64,000 nucleotides of DNA from JAVVHE01 sp032249695 (GCA_032249695.1 JAVVHE010000009.1:1-64000); one strand, 5' to 3'; shown: positions 17,700 through 27,098, numbered from the stretch's first letter. Translations and numbers: made by a program. The notes: generated by a model not told the origin, from the letters alone.

Positions 17700-17968
17700 G
17701 CTATGGGATCCGTCGCGGGTTGGGCGGGCGCAGCGCCGCCGCGCATGGCGGCGAGCTCGGCCTTCAGCGCTTCCACCTCGGCGCGCGCGGTCGCGGCCAT
17801 CTCGCGCACCGCGTCAAACTCCTCGCGGGTGACGAGGTCGCCGCCGACCCAGTCGCGCAGCTTGTCGCGGAACTGCTGCTCAAGCTCGCGGCCCATGCCC
17901 GCAAGCGTGCCCATCGCACCGGTGGTCACCTTGGCGAGATCGTCAAAAAACTGGTTCTGGCCTTGCAT
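17696..17968 (-). CDS. ubiK: ubiquinone biosynthesis accessory factor UbiK-like (BMFP)
   Basis: A 90-residue protein with an N-terminal amphipathic region (QNQFFDDLAKVTTGAMGTLAG) and a C-terminal coiled coil (REEFDAVREMAATARAEVEALKAELAAM), the layout of the BMFP/UbiK family that supports aerobic ubiquinone synthesis with UbiJ. Start MQGQNQFF at 17968 chosen by family similarity; the in-frame upstream extension is Arg-rich and unlike the family. The downstream ybjN starts within its stop codon. Confidence 0.85.
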   Translation of the reverse strand: MQGQNQFFDDLAKVTTGAMGTLAGMGRELEQQFRDKLRDWVGGDLVTREEFDAVREMAATARAEVEALKAELAAMRGGAAPAQPATDPIA

Positions 17969-18039
17969 CCGTTCAGACCCTTGCCTTCCGGGCGGATAGC
18001 CCGACAGTCGCCGCATATAGGGCCACCGCCCGCGGACTC

Positions 18040-18777
18040 CTAGCGCCCGCGCTCGGCGGCCAGCAGGAACTCCCGATTTCCTTGTGGACCGGTGATCGGG
18101 CTTGGCTCGATCCCCAGAACGTTCCACCCCTGCGCTACCATCCAGCCAGCAACTTCGGCGCAGACGCGGGCATGGACGGCCTCATTGCGCACAACGCCCT
18201 TGGGCGCCTCGGCCGGCCCGGCTTCGAACTGCGGCTTGATCAGCGCCACCACCCGCGCGTCGGCGCCCGCGAGCGCAAGCGGCGCGGCAAGCACCGTGCG
18301 CAGACCGATGAACGATGCGTCGCAGACGATCAGGCCGATGGGGAGCGGGACCTGCGCGCGGGTCAAGTGGCGGGCGTTGGTCTTTTCCAGCACCGTCACG
18401 CGCGGATCGGTGCGCAGCTTCTGATCGAGCTGGCCGTAGCCCACGTCGACCGCGAACACGCGCGCTGCTCCGCGGGTCAGCGCGACGTCGGTGAAGCCGC
18501 CGGTCGACGCGCCGATATCGAGTACGGTGAGGCCGCCGAGGTCGGTCCAGCCGAAATGCTGCAGCGCGTGCTCCAGCTTGACCCCACCGCGGCTGACCCA
18601 CGGATGATCGCGGCCCTTGACGGTCAGCGCGGCATCGGCCGCTAGCTGCTCGCCCGCCTTGGCCACCCGCCGCTCGCCCGCAAATACCAGTCCCGCCAGG
18701 ATCAGTGCCTGCGCCCGCGCGCCGCTTTCTGCGAGGCCGCGGTCAACGAGCAGCCGATCAGCGCGGATCTTGGCCAT
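18040..18777 (-). CDS. tlyA: TlyA-family rRNA 2'-O-methyltransferase
   Basis: A 245-residue protein with an N-terminal S4 RNA-binding domain (IRADRLLVDRGLAESGARAQALILAG) and an FtsJ-type SAM methyltransferase domain (VLDIGASTGGFTD). These are TlyA features; TlyA methylates cytidines in 16S and 23S rRNA (capreomycin target). The ATG at 18777 has AGGT 5 nt upstream; an ATG at 18789 is an alternative. Transcribed away from the GMC remnants. Confidence 0.92.
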   Translation of the reverse strand: MAKIRADRLLVDRGLAESGARAQALILAGLVFAGERRVAKAGEQLAADAALTVKGRDHPWVSRGGVKLEHALQHFGWTDLGGLTVLDIGASTGGFTDVALTRGAARVFAVDVGYGQLDQKLRTDPRVTVLEKTNARHLTRAQVPLPIGLIVCDASFIGLRTVLAAPLALAGADARVVALIKPQFEAGPAEAPKGVVRNEAVHARVCAEVAGWMVAQGWNVLGIEPSPITGPQGNREFLLAAERGR

Positions 18778-18831
18778 CACGACCTGCATATCGCGCTTCC
18801 CCGATTTGGGGAGGGGTCGAGCGAGGGATCG

Positions 18832-19064
18832 ATGGCCCATGACCTCGCTTCTTGGCACACCAGCGGCGGCACGGTGATCGGCACCACCCCGGCGACCAGC
18901 GTGACCGGCTCCTTCGGCGGGATGCATGGTTCGCCCAAAGTCGTCGCGTCGGGAGCGGGCTGTTCCCCTCGATCGGCACGGTTGCCCCCGCCTTCAGCAT
19001 CCCCGCCCTTGCCGAACGGGCGGCGGCGCGCATGATCGCGCATCTGGGAGAGTTCGATGGCTGA
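18832..19064 (+). pseudogene. C-terminal remnant of a GMC oxidoreductase, frameshifted
   Basis: Only the last 75 or so codons of a glucose-methanol-choline oxidoreductase remain. Frame one reads DLASWHTSGGTVIGTTPATS and on to VVASGAG (to about 18960); continuing one base back gives LFPSIGTVAPAFSIPALAER and MIAHLGEF, ending at TGA 19062-19064. Together this is the GMC C-terminal signature (His-rich strand, then FP..G..NPT..I.ALA.R). One base appears to be missing near 18958-18963. The N-terminal FAD domain is absent because tlyA begins at 18777. The end overlaps the subunit 3 start by 8 nt, suggesting an original operon. Confidence 0.75.
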
Positions 19065-19614
19065 CCAGCCCATGCCTGCCACCACCCGCCGCGGCGCACT
19101 TGCCGCGCTGGGGCTGATGCCGTTCCTGTTCGATGGCACGCTGCGCGAGGCGACCGCCGCGGAGGCGAAGGCGGGCGGCGCCGCATACCGCGTGCTGAAC
19201 GCCGGCGAGGTGCGCGCGCTGGAAGCGTTCGGCGAGGTGCTGCTGCCCGGCGCGCGGGCGGCCGGCGTCGCGCACTATGTCGATGCGCAGCTGGCGCGCC
19301 CGCCTGCCGATTCGCTGCTGATGCTGCGCTATCTGGACGTGCCGCCGCCCTATGACGGGTTCTACAAGGCGGGGCTGGCTGCGCTCGACAAGCACGCGGG
19401 GGGATCGTTCGCCGCTTTCGCTCCGGACAAGGCGGCCGAGCTGGTGCGCGCGCTCAGCGCCGCGCCCGCGCCCGACTGGGCAGGGCCGCCATCGCCGCTG
19501 TTCTATTTTGCGGTGCGCGCCGACGCGGTCGACGTGATCTATGGCACGATGGCCGGGTTCGCGAAGCTCGGCATTCCGTACATGGCGCATATCGAGCCGT
19601 CGGCCCCGTGGTGA
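19057..19614 (+). CDS. gluconate 2-dehydrogenase subunit 3-like protein
   Basis: A 185-residue exported protein of the gluconate 2-dehydrogenase subunit 3 family. The small subunit partners a GMC flavoprotein. It begins with a Tat-like signal (TTRRGALAALGLMPFLF), then ALEAFGEVLLPGARAAG, characteristic of the family. It ends near ADAVDVIYGTMAGF...PYMAHIEPSAPW. GGGAGAG lies upstream of the ATG. Both flanking catalytic GMC genes are decayed, so the subunit has no partner here and may be non-functional or serve an enzyme encoded elsewhere. Confidence 0.82.
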   Translation: MADQPMPATTRRGALAALGLMPFLFDGTLREATAAEAKAGGAAYRVLNAGEVRALEAFGEVLLPGARAAGVAHYVDAQLARPPADSLLMLRYLDVPPPYDGFYKAGLAALDKHAGGSFAAFAPDKAAELVRALSAAPAPDWAGPPSPLFYFAVRADAVDVIYGTMAGFAKLGIPYMAHIEPSAPW

Positions 19615-19727
19615 GCGACGAGCCCGGCGATATGGTGATCTGAGGGGCGGGCGCGGCCGGGCCGATCTCCGCAGGCTCGCTCGCCCGCCGCGCCGCGCGG
19701 CGAGTGCGGGTGGTCGAGCGCGGGTCG
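19611..19727 (+). pseudogene. N-terminal remnant of a second GMC oxidoreductase
   Basis: The GTG at 19611 overlaps the subunit 3 stop as GTGA, the usual coupling to a GMC gene. It reads VSDEPGDMVI, then a TGA stop, then GAGAAGPISAGSLARR and VRVVERG in the same frame. This is the FAD-binding GxGxxG fold that opens GMC proteins, with a stop where the conserved V/I before the glycines should be. Similarity ends after VERG, so the rest of the gene (about 500 codons) has been deleted. Confidence 0.7.
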
Positions 19728-20051
19728 ACGGCGGCTCGGCTCGCTTCCAGCCGTGCCCGCGTCGTGGCGCTCGCGGCGAACCGACCGAGCCGTGGGCGGG
19801 CGTATCGGCCGAAACGCTGCTCAACCGTGGGGCGAGCGGCCGGGGGGCGCCCGCCGTTGCAGCAGGCAAAGCTGCGCTTGATCGCGCACCCGCCGCCCGC
19901 GCAGACCGCGATTGCCGGGAAGCATATCAGCTGCCAGTCCGACCGGGATTGCCTCGGCATTTACCAAGTAAGCAAAAATGCGCTCGACAGCGTAACCAGT
20001 ATTGCTTAGACGGCTTCACCGCAGCGGTGCTTTGCGTATCAGGAGTCAGCG
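19728..20051 (+). other. non-coding or eroded stretch before tadE
   Basis: About 320 bp with no recognisable gene on either strand. It lies between the GMC N-terminal remnant and the TadE gene and is probably eroded GMC DNA plus the tadE promoter. From about 19965 to 20020 it becomes less GC-rich (AAGTAAGCAAAAATGC...), consistent with a promoter region, but no clear -35/-10 pair was identified. Confidence 0.4.
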
Positions 20052-20501
20052 GTGCGTAAGGTTAGTTTGGGCGATATCACCAAGGCGGTCCTGGCGGGGG
20101 CGAGTCGGTTCGCCCGCGATCGGCGCGGCACAGCCGCGATGGAGTTCGGCATCGCGCTGCCGATCCTGATGATCCTGACCTTCGCGATCATCCAGTACGG
20201 CACGATGATGTTCGCCTATAACAGCATGTATAACGGCGCGCGTACCGCCGCCCGCGAACTTGCGACTAGCGTGTCGAACGAGACGCAGGCGGCTGCGACT
20301 GCGCGCGCCCAGCTGGTCGGCTGGCTGCAGACCGCGAACTGCCCGGCCACCAGTTGCGTGATTACGGCGAGGGACACGTCAACGACTGGCACCAATTACG
20401 TGCAGGTGACCGTCACCGCGCCCGGCAACAAGGCGGGGCTGATCAACCTGACTCCCGCGCCGGCGACGCTGACCGCAACGGTCAATTTCCGCAAGGAATG
20501 A
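20052..20501 (+). CDS. TadE-like pseudopilin-type protein
   Basis: A 149-residue protein with an N-terminal cytoplasmic stretch (RFARDRRGTAAMEFG) and one transmembrane helix (IALPILMILTFAIIQYGTMMF). A short periplasmic domain follows. The pattern R-x-G-x-x-A-x-E-F just before the helix is the TadE signature; such minor pilins take part in Flp/Tad secretion. The start is a GTG at 20052 with AGGAG 7 nt upstream. No other tad/cpa genes are nearby. The next gene starts inside its stop codon (ATGA). Confidence 0.85.
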   Translation: MRKVSLGDITKAVLAGASRFARDRRGTAAMEFGIALPILMILTFAIIQYGTMMFAYNSMYNGARTAARELATSVSNETQAAATARAQLVGWLQTANCPATSCVITARDTSTTGTNYVQVTVTAPGNKAGLINLTPAPATLTATVNFRKE

Positions 20502-21751
20502 TGCGGAGTCTCGCTCGCCGCCTCGCCACCGACGAGTCCGGTTCGACCGCAATGTGGGTGGCGGCGACAATCGCTGTGTTCGTAGCGGCCGCGTCACTGA
20601 CGCTCGACGGCGGACTGCTCTACCTCACCAAGAACCGTCTCCAGGTCGCGGCGGATGCTGCCGCGCTTGCGGGCGCAAGCCAGCTGACGGTGTCTGACAG
20701 CGCGGTGCAGACCGCGGCGATCGCGGTCACGAACCTCAACCTACCGAACCAGAGCGCGCTGGTCGCAGCCGATGTGCAAACGGGGACGTGGGCGAATAAC
20801 GCGTTCACTGCGAACACTACGCCCAAGAACGCGGTGCGTGTGACAGTGCGCCGAACCGTTGCCAGTAACAACCCCGTCACAATGGTGTTCGGCGGTGGCG
20901 GGTCGGCTAGACGCAACGTCATTGCGACCGCAGTCGCGGCGCGGCAGGGCGGCCAGCCGGACGCGTGCTACACGTTTGGTTTCGTTGCCGCGGGGCAGGT
21001 GCTGTTCAACAGCGGCAACCGCGCCACCAACATGTGCTTCCACGGCCAGAACAACGTCGTGCTAAACTCGGGCCTTACCTTCACCAATAGCAAGGTCACT
21101 ACCAACAATCCCAATTTCGGGCCGGATAACCGGACTTCGGCTGAAAAGGCTCAGATGACTGTCGGTATCCGCAGTCTTCTACCGGTCGACGCCCAAAACC
21201 TTGCTACCCGCATCAGCGCGCTGGAGAATGGCACAGGGCCATATCCCAGCTATCTCGACGGCACGGTGATCCGGGTTCAGAATTTCCCCTCAAATTACGT
21301 GCAGGGCAAGTTTTACATCGTCCAGAATACACCTAATCTCAGCGGCAACTATCAGAATGTCGGGATTTACTCAAAGCAGGGTATGAATCTCAACGGAAAC
21401 AGCAGCTTCCAGAACGTGCTGCTGATCTCCGAAGGCAACATGAACGTGAACACACCCGTTTCCTTGGGCGATCCGAATTACTGCAGCACCGGTAACGGAT
21501 CGGTGCTGATTATGACGAAGCAGGCACTTAATCTGAATGGCGGAACGGCGATGTACGGTCTGCAGGTTCTGTCCAGCGGAACGGTCACACTGAACTCCAC
21601 TATCAGCACAGCTTACACGGTAACCGTGCAGTCCGCGCAGGACATCATCACGAACATGGTAAGCACCGGTCAGTGTAACTACAGCAACTTCGCGTTCTAT
21701 ACCGGTGGTGCCGGATCGGACCTTAGCAGCAAGTCCAAGCTGGTGCGCTGA
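20498..21751 (+). CDS. TadG-like protein with Asn-rich extracellular domain
   Basis: A 417-residue protein. After an N-terminal anchor (DESGSTAMWVAATIAVFVAAASLTLDGG) it has the Flp-assembly TadG-like block NRLQVAADAAALAGASQL. The C-terminal 270 residues are repetitive and rich in Asn, Ser and Thr (LNSGLTFTNS, MNLNGNSSFQNVLLI, LNLNGGTAMYG, VTLNSTIST), suggesting a right-handed beta-helix or similar surface fold rather than the usual TadG von Willebrand domain. ATG at 20498 overlaps the TadE stop; a second ATG follows at 20501. Likely exported and cell-surface. Confidence 0.8.
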   Translation: MMRSLARRLATDESGSTAMWVAATIAVFVAAASLTLDGGLLYLTKNRLQVAADAAALAGASQLTVSDSAVQTAAIAVTNLNLPNQSALVAADVQTGTWANNAFTANTTPKNAVRVTVRRTVASNNPVTMVFGGGGSARRNVIATAVAARQGGQPDACYTFGFVAAGQVLFNSGNRATNMCFHGQNNVVLNSGLTFTNSKVTTNNPNFGPDNRTSAEKAQMTVGIRSLLPVDAQNLATRISALENGTGPYPSYLDGTVIRVQNFPSNYVQGKFYIVQNTPNLSGNYQNVGIYSKQGMNLNGNSSFQNVLLISEGNMNVNTPVSLGDPNYCSTGNGSVLIMTKQALNLNGGTAMYGLQVLSSGTVTLNSTISTAYTVTVQSAQDIITNMVSTGQCNYSNFAFYTGGAGSDLSSKSKLVR

Positions 21752-21919
21752 CGGGGCGCGACGCCCGACAAGCGCGCTCCGTCCTGCCATCGTCGCCCGG
21801 CGAGCTGAGGCGCAGCTATCGCGCGGTGCATTGATGACCGCCGCGACCTTCGCCGGGCTCCAACCCGCGCGGTGCTCTGCCCGGCGTTCCGTTGGCAGCA
21901 GCGCCGTCTGGCGGGCCGC

Positions 21920-22330
21920 TCAGCTGGCGGGAGTGGCAGCCAGATCGAGCACCGCCGCCCACTCCGCAGCGGTCACCGGCTGCACCGACAGGCGGCTGTT
22001 CTTGACGAGCACCATCGCTGCCAGGCGCGGATCGGCCCTGGCTTCCGCCAGCGTTACCGGGCGTGCAAGGGGCCGCACGGGCTCGACGTCCACGGCCACC
22101 CACTTCGGGTCGGCCGGGTCCGGGAACGCCTCGCGAACCACGCGGGCGATCCCGACGCAGGCTTTCCCCTCGTTCGAATGATAATAAAGGCACTCGTCGC
22201 CGAAGCGCATCGCGCGCAGGTTGATGGCGGCGCTGGCGTTTTTGACTCCGTCCCACACCGTACGGCCATCACGGACCAGATCGTCCCAGCTATAGACACG
22301 AGGCTCGGACTTGATGAGCCAGTACTCCAT
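21920..22330 (-). CDS. EVE domain-containing protein
   Basis: A 136-residue EVE-domain protein (PUA-like fold). It starts MEYWLIKSEP and has the family motifs WDGVKNASAAINLR and GDECLYYHSNEGKACVGIA. EVE domains bind modified bases in DNA or RNA; in bacteria the target is usually unknown. Its ATG shares one base with the lepA stop (TAATG), so it is co-translated with lepA. Confidence 0.92.
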   Translation of the reverse strand: MEYWLIKSEPRVYSWDDLVRDGRTVWDGVKNASAAINLRAMRFGDECLYYHSNEGKACVGIARVVREAFPDPADPKWVAVDVEPVRPLARPVTLAEARADPRLAAMVLVKNSRLSVQPVTAAEWAAVLDLAATPAS

Positions 22331-24138
22331 TAATTGGCATCACCCATGCGGAGCGCTGCGATGAACGCCTCCTGAGGAATGTCAACGCTGCCATATTGGC
22401 GCATTTTCTTCTTGCCTTCTTTCTGCTTCTCCAGCAGCTTTTTCTTGCGCGTGATGTCGCCTCCATAGCATTTTGCAGTCACATCTTTTCGCATCGCGCT
22501 GATCGTCTCGCGCGCGACAACGCGGCCGCCGATCGCTGCCTGGATCGGGATCTTGAACAGGTGGCGCGGGATCAGGTCTTTCATCCGCTCGCAAATGTGA
22601 CGGCCGCGTGGCTCGGCGGACGCGCGGTGGACGATCATCGACAGAGCGTCCACGGGCTCGTTGTTGACGAGCAGCGTCATCTTCACGAGGTCGCCCGTGC
22701 AATAGCCGATCTGCTCATAGTCGAAGCTGGCATAGCCGCGGCTGATCGACTTCAGCCGATCATAGAAATCGAACACCACCTCATTCAACGGCAGCTCATA
22801 CCCTACTTGCGCGCGTCCGCCGACATAGGTGAGTTCGGTCTGTATGCCGCGCCGGTCCTGGCAGAGCTTCAGGATGCTGCCGAGATACTCGTCGGGCGTG
22901 AAGATGGTCGCCTTGATCCACGGCTCCTCCACCTCGGCGATGCGCACCGGATCGGGCATGTCGGCGGGGTTGTGCAGCTCGATCACCTCGCCGTCGGTCA
23001 GGTGGACGCGATAGACGACGCTCGGCGCGGTTGTGATCAGGTCGAGATCGTACTCGCGGCTGAGGCGCTCCTGGATGATCTCCAGGTGCAGCAGCCCCAG
23101 GAAACCGCAACGGAAGCCGAAGCCGAGCGCTGCCGAGGTCTCCATCTCGAAGCTGAAGCTCGCATCATTCAGACGCAGCTTGTGGATCGAGTCGCGTAGC
23201 TTTTCGAAGTCGGCCGCGTCGGTTGGGAACAGGCCGCAGAACACCACCGGCTGCACCTCGCGGAAGCCGGGCAAAGCTTGGTTGGCGGGGCGCCGCGCAT
23301 CGGTGATGGTGTCGCCGACGCGTGCTTGCGCGACCTCCTTGATCTGGGCGGTGATGAAACCGATCTCGCCGGGGCCAAGCGCTTCCATCTGTTCGATCTT
23401 CGGGCGGAATGCGCCGACGCGATCGACCAGATGCTCGGTTCCTGCGGCCATGAACTTCACTGCCATGCCGCGCTTTAAGACGCCGTCGACGACACGCACC
23501 AGGATGACCACTCCCAGATACTGATCGTACCAGCTGTCGACCAGCATCGCCTTCAGCGGCGAGGTCTCGTCGCCCTTGGGATGCGGGATGCGCTCAACGA
23601 TCGCTTCCAGCACCTCGTCGATGCCCAGCCCGGTCTTGGCGCTAGTCAGCACGGCGTTCGACGCGTCGAGACCGATCACTTCCTCGATCTGCGCCTTCAC
23701 GCGCTCAGGCTCGGCCGATGGCAGATCGACCTTGTTGATGACGGGCACGATCTCGTGATCATGCTCGATCGACTGATAGACATTTGCAAGCGTCTGCGCT
23801 TCGACACCCTGCGCGGCATCCACCACCAGTAGCGCGCCCTCGCATGCGGCGAGGCTGCGCGACACTTCATAGGCAAAGTCGACGTGCCCAGGCGTATCCA
23901 TCAGGTTCAGCACATAGTCCCTGCCATCGCGCGCCTTGTAACTCAGCCGCACCGTCTGCGCCTTGATCGTGATCCCGCGCTCCTTCTCGATGTCCATATT
24001 GTCGAGAACCTGTTCGGTCATCTCGCGCGCAGTTAGACCACCGGTACGCTGGATCAGCCGGTCGGCCAGTGTGGACTTGCCGTGATCAATGTGGGCAATG
24101 ATCGAGAAGTTGCGGATTTGGGAGAGTACGGCGGTCAT
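22330..24138 (-). CDS. lepA: elongation factor 4 (LepA)
   Basis: A 602-residue translational GTPase that back-translocates or remodels ribosomes under stress. The G1 motif AHIDHGKST is at about 15-23, G3 DTPGHVDF, G4 NKVD, then the EF-G-like domains and the LepA-specific C-terminal domain with CYGGDITRKKKLLEKQKEGKK. Full-length. First gene of a pair with the EVE-domain gene. Confidence 0.98.
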   Translation of the reverse strand: MTAVLSQIRNFSIIAHIDHGKSTLADRLIQRTGGLTAREMTEQVLDNMDIEKERGITIKAQTVRLSYKARDGRDYVLNLMDTPGHVDFAYEVSRSLAACEGALLVVDAAQGVEAQTLANVYQSIEHDHEIVPVINKVDLPSAEPERVKAQIEEVIGLDASNAVLTSAKTGLGIDEVLEAIVERIPHPKGDETSPLKAMLVDSWYDQYLGVVILVRVVDGVLKRGMAVKFMAAGTEHLVDRVGAFRPKIEQMEALGPGEIGFITAQIKEVAQARVGDTITDARRPANQALPGFREVQPVVFCGLFPTDAADFEKLRDSIHKLRLNDASFSFEMETSAALGFGFRCGFLGLLHLEIIQERLSREYDLDLITTAPSVVYRVHLTDGEVIELHNPADMPDPVRIAEVEEPWIKATIFTPDEYLGSILKLCQDRRGIQTELTYVGGRAQVGYELPLNEVVFDFYDRLKSISRGYASFDYEQIGYCTGDLVKMTLLVNNEPVDALSMIVHRASAEPRGRHICERMKDLIPRHLFKIPIQAAIGGRVVARETISAMRKDVTAKCYGGDITRKKKLLEKQKEGKKKMRQYGSVDIPQEAFIAALRMGDAN

Positions 24139-24386
24139 GATGGCTGCGACCTAGCGTGCCCCGGCGGGCGGCGGAAGGGGACGCCTGACCGCAGCCGGGC
24201 GCGGCTGTTACGGGCGACGCTCTGCGACGAAGTCGGCGCCGTGCTGAAGCGCGCGCAGTGTCGACTTCGCCTCCGCGCTCGCCCGCGCGGGGCGGGAGGG
24301 CTTGGACAGAGGGCAGCGGGAGGCATGGGAGGCAAGCTGCCCAGCAAATCTCCCACATTGCAATCATGGCCGCGCGTGATCGTCCC

Positions 24387-27098
24387 TCAGGCCGCGGCTT
24401 CGGCGATCTCCCCGGCGGCGGCGCGGGCAAGCGCGCGTTCCAGTGCGTCGAGCTCGGAGGGATCGGTGATGCGGCGGCCGCGAGCGTCGACCAAGTAGAA
24501 CACGTCGTTGGCGCGTGCGCCATAGGTCGCGATGTGCGCCGAGCGGACGGTGGCGCCAAAGCGGTGGAGTGCGTCGGTCAGATCGTGGAGCAGCCCGGGA
24601 CGGTCGAGCGCGCCGACCTCCGCGACTGTGAACCGGCTGCTGATCTTGTTCGACAGGTAGATGCTAGGTTGCGAGCTGAACGCCGCGGCACGTCGGCGCG
24701 GTAGCGGGCGCGTGCGGAGTGTCGCCAGCTGATCGAGCTGGCCGGTGACGGCTGCTTCGATCAGCGCCTCCACGCGCCGTAGCCGCCGCGGCTCGTCGAA
24801 GGGGCCGCCGAGCGGATCGGCGACGGTGAAATTGTCCAGCGCGCGACCGTCGGCGGTCGTATGAATGCGTGCGTCCACCACCGAGGCGCCCGATAATGCG
24901 ATTGCACCTGCCAGTCGGGCGAACAGACCGGGCGTGTCGGGCGCGTAGACCGCGATCTGCGTCGCGCCCGCAGCGGGATCAGCGACGGATCGCGCGCAGA
25001 CCGCTCGGCCCGCTCGGCAGTCGGCGATCAGGCGGGCGTTCGCCTCGATCACGTCGGCTGGTTCGGCGACCCAGTAGCTGTCGGGCAGGTTGGCCGCGTA
25101 GGCTTCGGTTTCCGCAGCGCTCCAGCCCAGCGCCGCGCCCAGTCGCGCCTGCCGCGCGGCGACGACCGCAGCACGGCGGCCATGCTCCATATGGCCCAGA
25201 CGCAGCCGCTCCTCGGCACGCTCATACAGCTCGGCGATCAGCTGCGCCTTCCAGCGCGTCCACACGCCCGGCCCGACCGCGCTGATGTCGACCGTCGTCA
25301 GCACCGTCAGCAGCCGCAGCCGCTCGAGCGAACCGACGGCGGAGGCGAACGCGGCAATCGTCTCCGGGTCGGAAAGGTCGCGCTTGAACGCGGTCGCGCT
25401 CATCAGCAGGTGCCAGCGGACGGCCCATGCAACCGTTTCGGTCTCGGCGGGGGTCAGTCCCAGCCGCGGGCACAGCGTCTCGGCGATTTCGGCGCCCAGG
25501 ATGCTGTGGTCGCCCTTGCGGCCCTTGGCGATGTCGTGGAGCAGCACCGCCACGTAGAGCGCGCGGCGCGACGACAGCTGGTGCGCGATCCGGCTGGCGA
25601 GCGGGTAGTCGCTGGCAAGGCTGCCGCGCTCCACGCGCGACAGCAGACCGATCGCGCGGATCGTGTGCTCGTCGACTGTGAAATGGTGGTACATGTCCCA
25701 CTGCATCTTGGCAGCAACGCGCCCGAAATCGGGCACGAAGCGGCCGAAGACGCCGCATTCGTTCATCTGTCGGAGCAGCGTCTCGCTGTCGCGCGGGCTG
25801 GTCAGCACCTGGAGGAACCAGACGTTAGCCTGGCGGTCCGAGCGAACGCGCTCGTCGATCAGCCCGCTGTCGCGCGCGGCGAGGCGCAGCGCGCCGGGAT
25901 CGACTTCCAGCGCATTCGCTTCGGCCGCCGCAAACAGCGACAGCAGGCGCGTCGGATCGTCCTTGAACCAGCCATCGGACGGCGCGGTGACGCGGCCGCG
26001 GCGTAGCGCGAAGCCCATCAGCGCCTTTGGGCGGCGCATGATCGGCGGCAGCCAACCGCGGCTGCCGAAGCGTTCTTCAAGCTGCGTCAGGAACACGCCG
26101 GTCAGCGCGCCGACTTCGCGCGCGTGCAGGAAATAATGGCGCATGAAGCGCTCGGCACCGCTCATGCCCGGCCGGTCCTGATAGCGCAGGCGCCGCGCGA
26201 GCTCGGGCTGCATGTCGAACGTCACCCGCTCCTCCGCGCGGCCCGCGAGGCTGTGCAATTGCCAGCGTACCGCCCAAAAGAAGCGCTCGGCACGCTCCAG
26301 CGTCTTCAGTTCGGAGGCGGATAGGAGCCGTTCACGCACCATCGCCACGCGCACGTCGTTTCGGTGAAGATAGCGACCGATCCAGAACAATGTCTGGATG
26401 TCGCGCAGACCGCCCTTGCCATCCTTCAGATTGGGTTCGACGACATAGCGGCTGTCGCCCAGCTTACGGTGGCGTTCGCTGCGCTCGGCGAGCTTGTCGG
26501 CGATGAAGCGCGCCGCAGTTGGCTGCACAACCTCGCGGCGAAAGCGTTCGAAGGCCTGCGCGGAGAGCGCGGCATCTCCCCAGATCAGCCGCCCCTCCAA
26601 CAGCGCGGTGCGGACGGTGAGGTCGGTCTTCGCGACACGCACCAGCTCGTCGAGAGAGCGCACCGCGTGGCCGAGCTTTGGCCCGATGTCCCACAGCGCG
26701 TAGAGCGTCGACTCGATCACCTGCTCGGTCCACGGCGAGGGCCTGCCCGGTGTCACGAAGAGCACGTCGATGTCGCTATGCGGAGCTAGTTCGCCGCGGC
26801 CGTAGCCGCCCACCGCGATAATCGCGAGCCGTTCGAACGCAGTCGGCGCGCCGTGCGGGTGGAGGCGTTCGGCGACAAAGCCGGCGAGGAGGCGGAGGAG
26901 GCCGTCCATCAGCGTCGCGTGATCGCGCGCGAGACAGGCTCCCGCGCCGGGTTGCGCCTCGGCGCGGGCGGCGAGTTCGGCGCGGCCGCGCTCCAGCCCC
27001 GCCTTTAGCAGTCGCGCCGCCCTGCTGCGCAGAGCGGGGCCGTCGGGCAGATTGCCCAGATCGACGGAGGCAAGCGAGAACAGCGGGGAATCGACCAT
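24387..27098 (-). CDS. glnD: [protein-PII] uridylyltransferase/uridylyl-removing enzyme
   Basis: A 903-residue bifunctional sensor of glutamine status that adds or removes UMP from PII proteins. The nucleotidyltransferase motif GGYGRGELAPHSDIDVLF is near residue 100, the HD hydrolase motif is LLHDIAKGRKGDHS, and two ACT domains close the protein (APDTPGLFARLAGAIA; ALDRPGLLHDLTDAL). Start MVDSPLFSLASVDLG at 27098 fits the family; the 110-codon in-frame extension upstream is Arg/Pro-rich and not family-like. Monocistronic as far as visible. Confidence 0.95.
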   Translation of the reverse strand: MVDSPLFSLASVDLGNLPDGPALRSRAARLLKAGLERGRAELAARAEAQPGAGACLARDHATLMDGLLRLLAGFVAERLHPHGAPTAFERLAIIAVGGYGRGELAPHSDIDVLFVTPGRPSPWTEQVIESTLYALWDIGPKLGHAVRSLDELVRVAKTDLTVRTALLEGRLIWGDAALSAQAFERFRREVVQPTAARFIADKLAERSERHRKLGDSRYVVEPNLKDGKGGLRDIQTLFWIGRYLHRNDVRVAMVRERLLSASELKTLERAERFFWAVRWQLHSLAGRAEERVTFDMQPELARRLRYQDRPGMSGAERFMRHYFLHAREVGALTGVFLTQLEERFGSRGWLPPIMRRPKALMGFALRRGRVTAPSDGWFKDDPTRLLSLFAAAEANALEVDPGALRLAARDSGLIDERVRSDRQANVWFLQVLTSPRDSETLLRQMNECGVFGRFVPDFGRVAAKMQWDMYHHFTVDEHTIRAIGLLSRVERGSLASDYPLASRIAHQLSSRRALYVAVLLHDIAKGRKGDHSILGAEIAETLCPRLGLTPAETETVAWAVRWHLLMSATAFKRDLSDPETIAAFASAVGSLERLRLLTVLTTVDISAVGPGVWTRWKAQLIAELYERAEERLRLGHMEHGRRAAVVAARQARLGAALGWSAAETEAYAANLPDSYWVAEPADVIEANARLIADCRAGRAVCARSVADPAAGATQIAVYAPDTPGLFARLAGAIALSGASVVDARIHTTADGRALDNFTVADPLGGPFDEPRRLRRVEALIEAAVTGQLDQLATLRTRPLPRRRAAAFSSQPSIYLSNKISSRFTVAEVGALDRPGLLHDLTDALHRFGATVRSAHIATYGARANDVFYLVDARGRRITDPSELDALERALARAAAGEIAEAAA

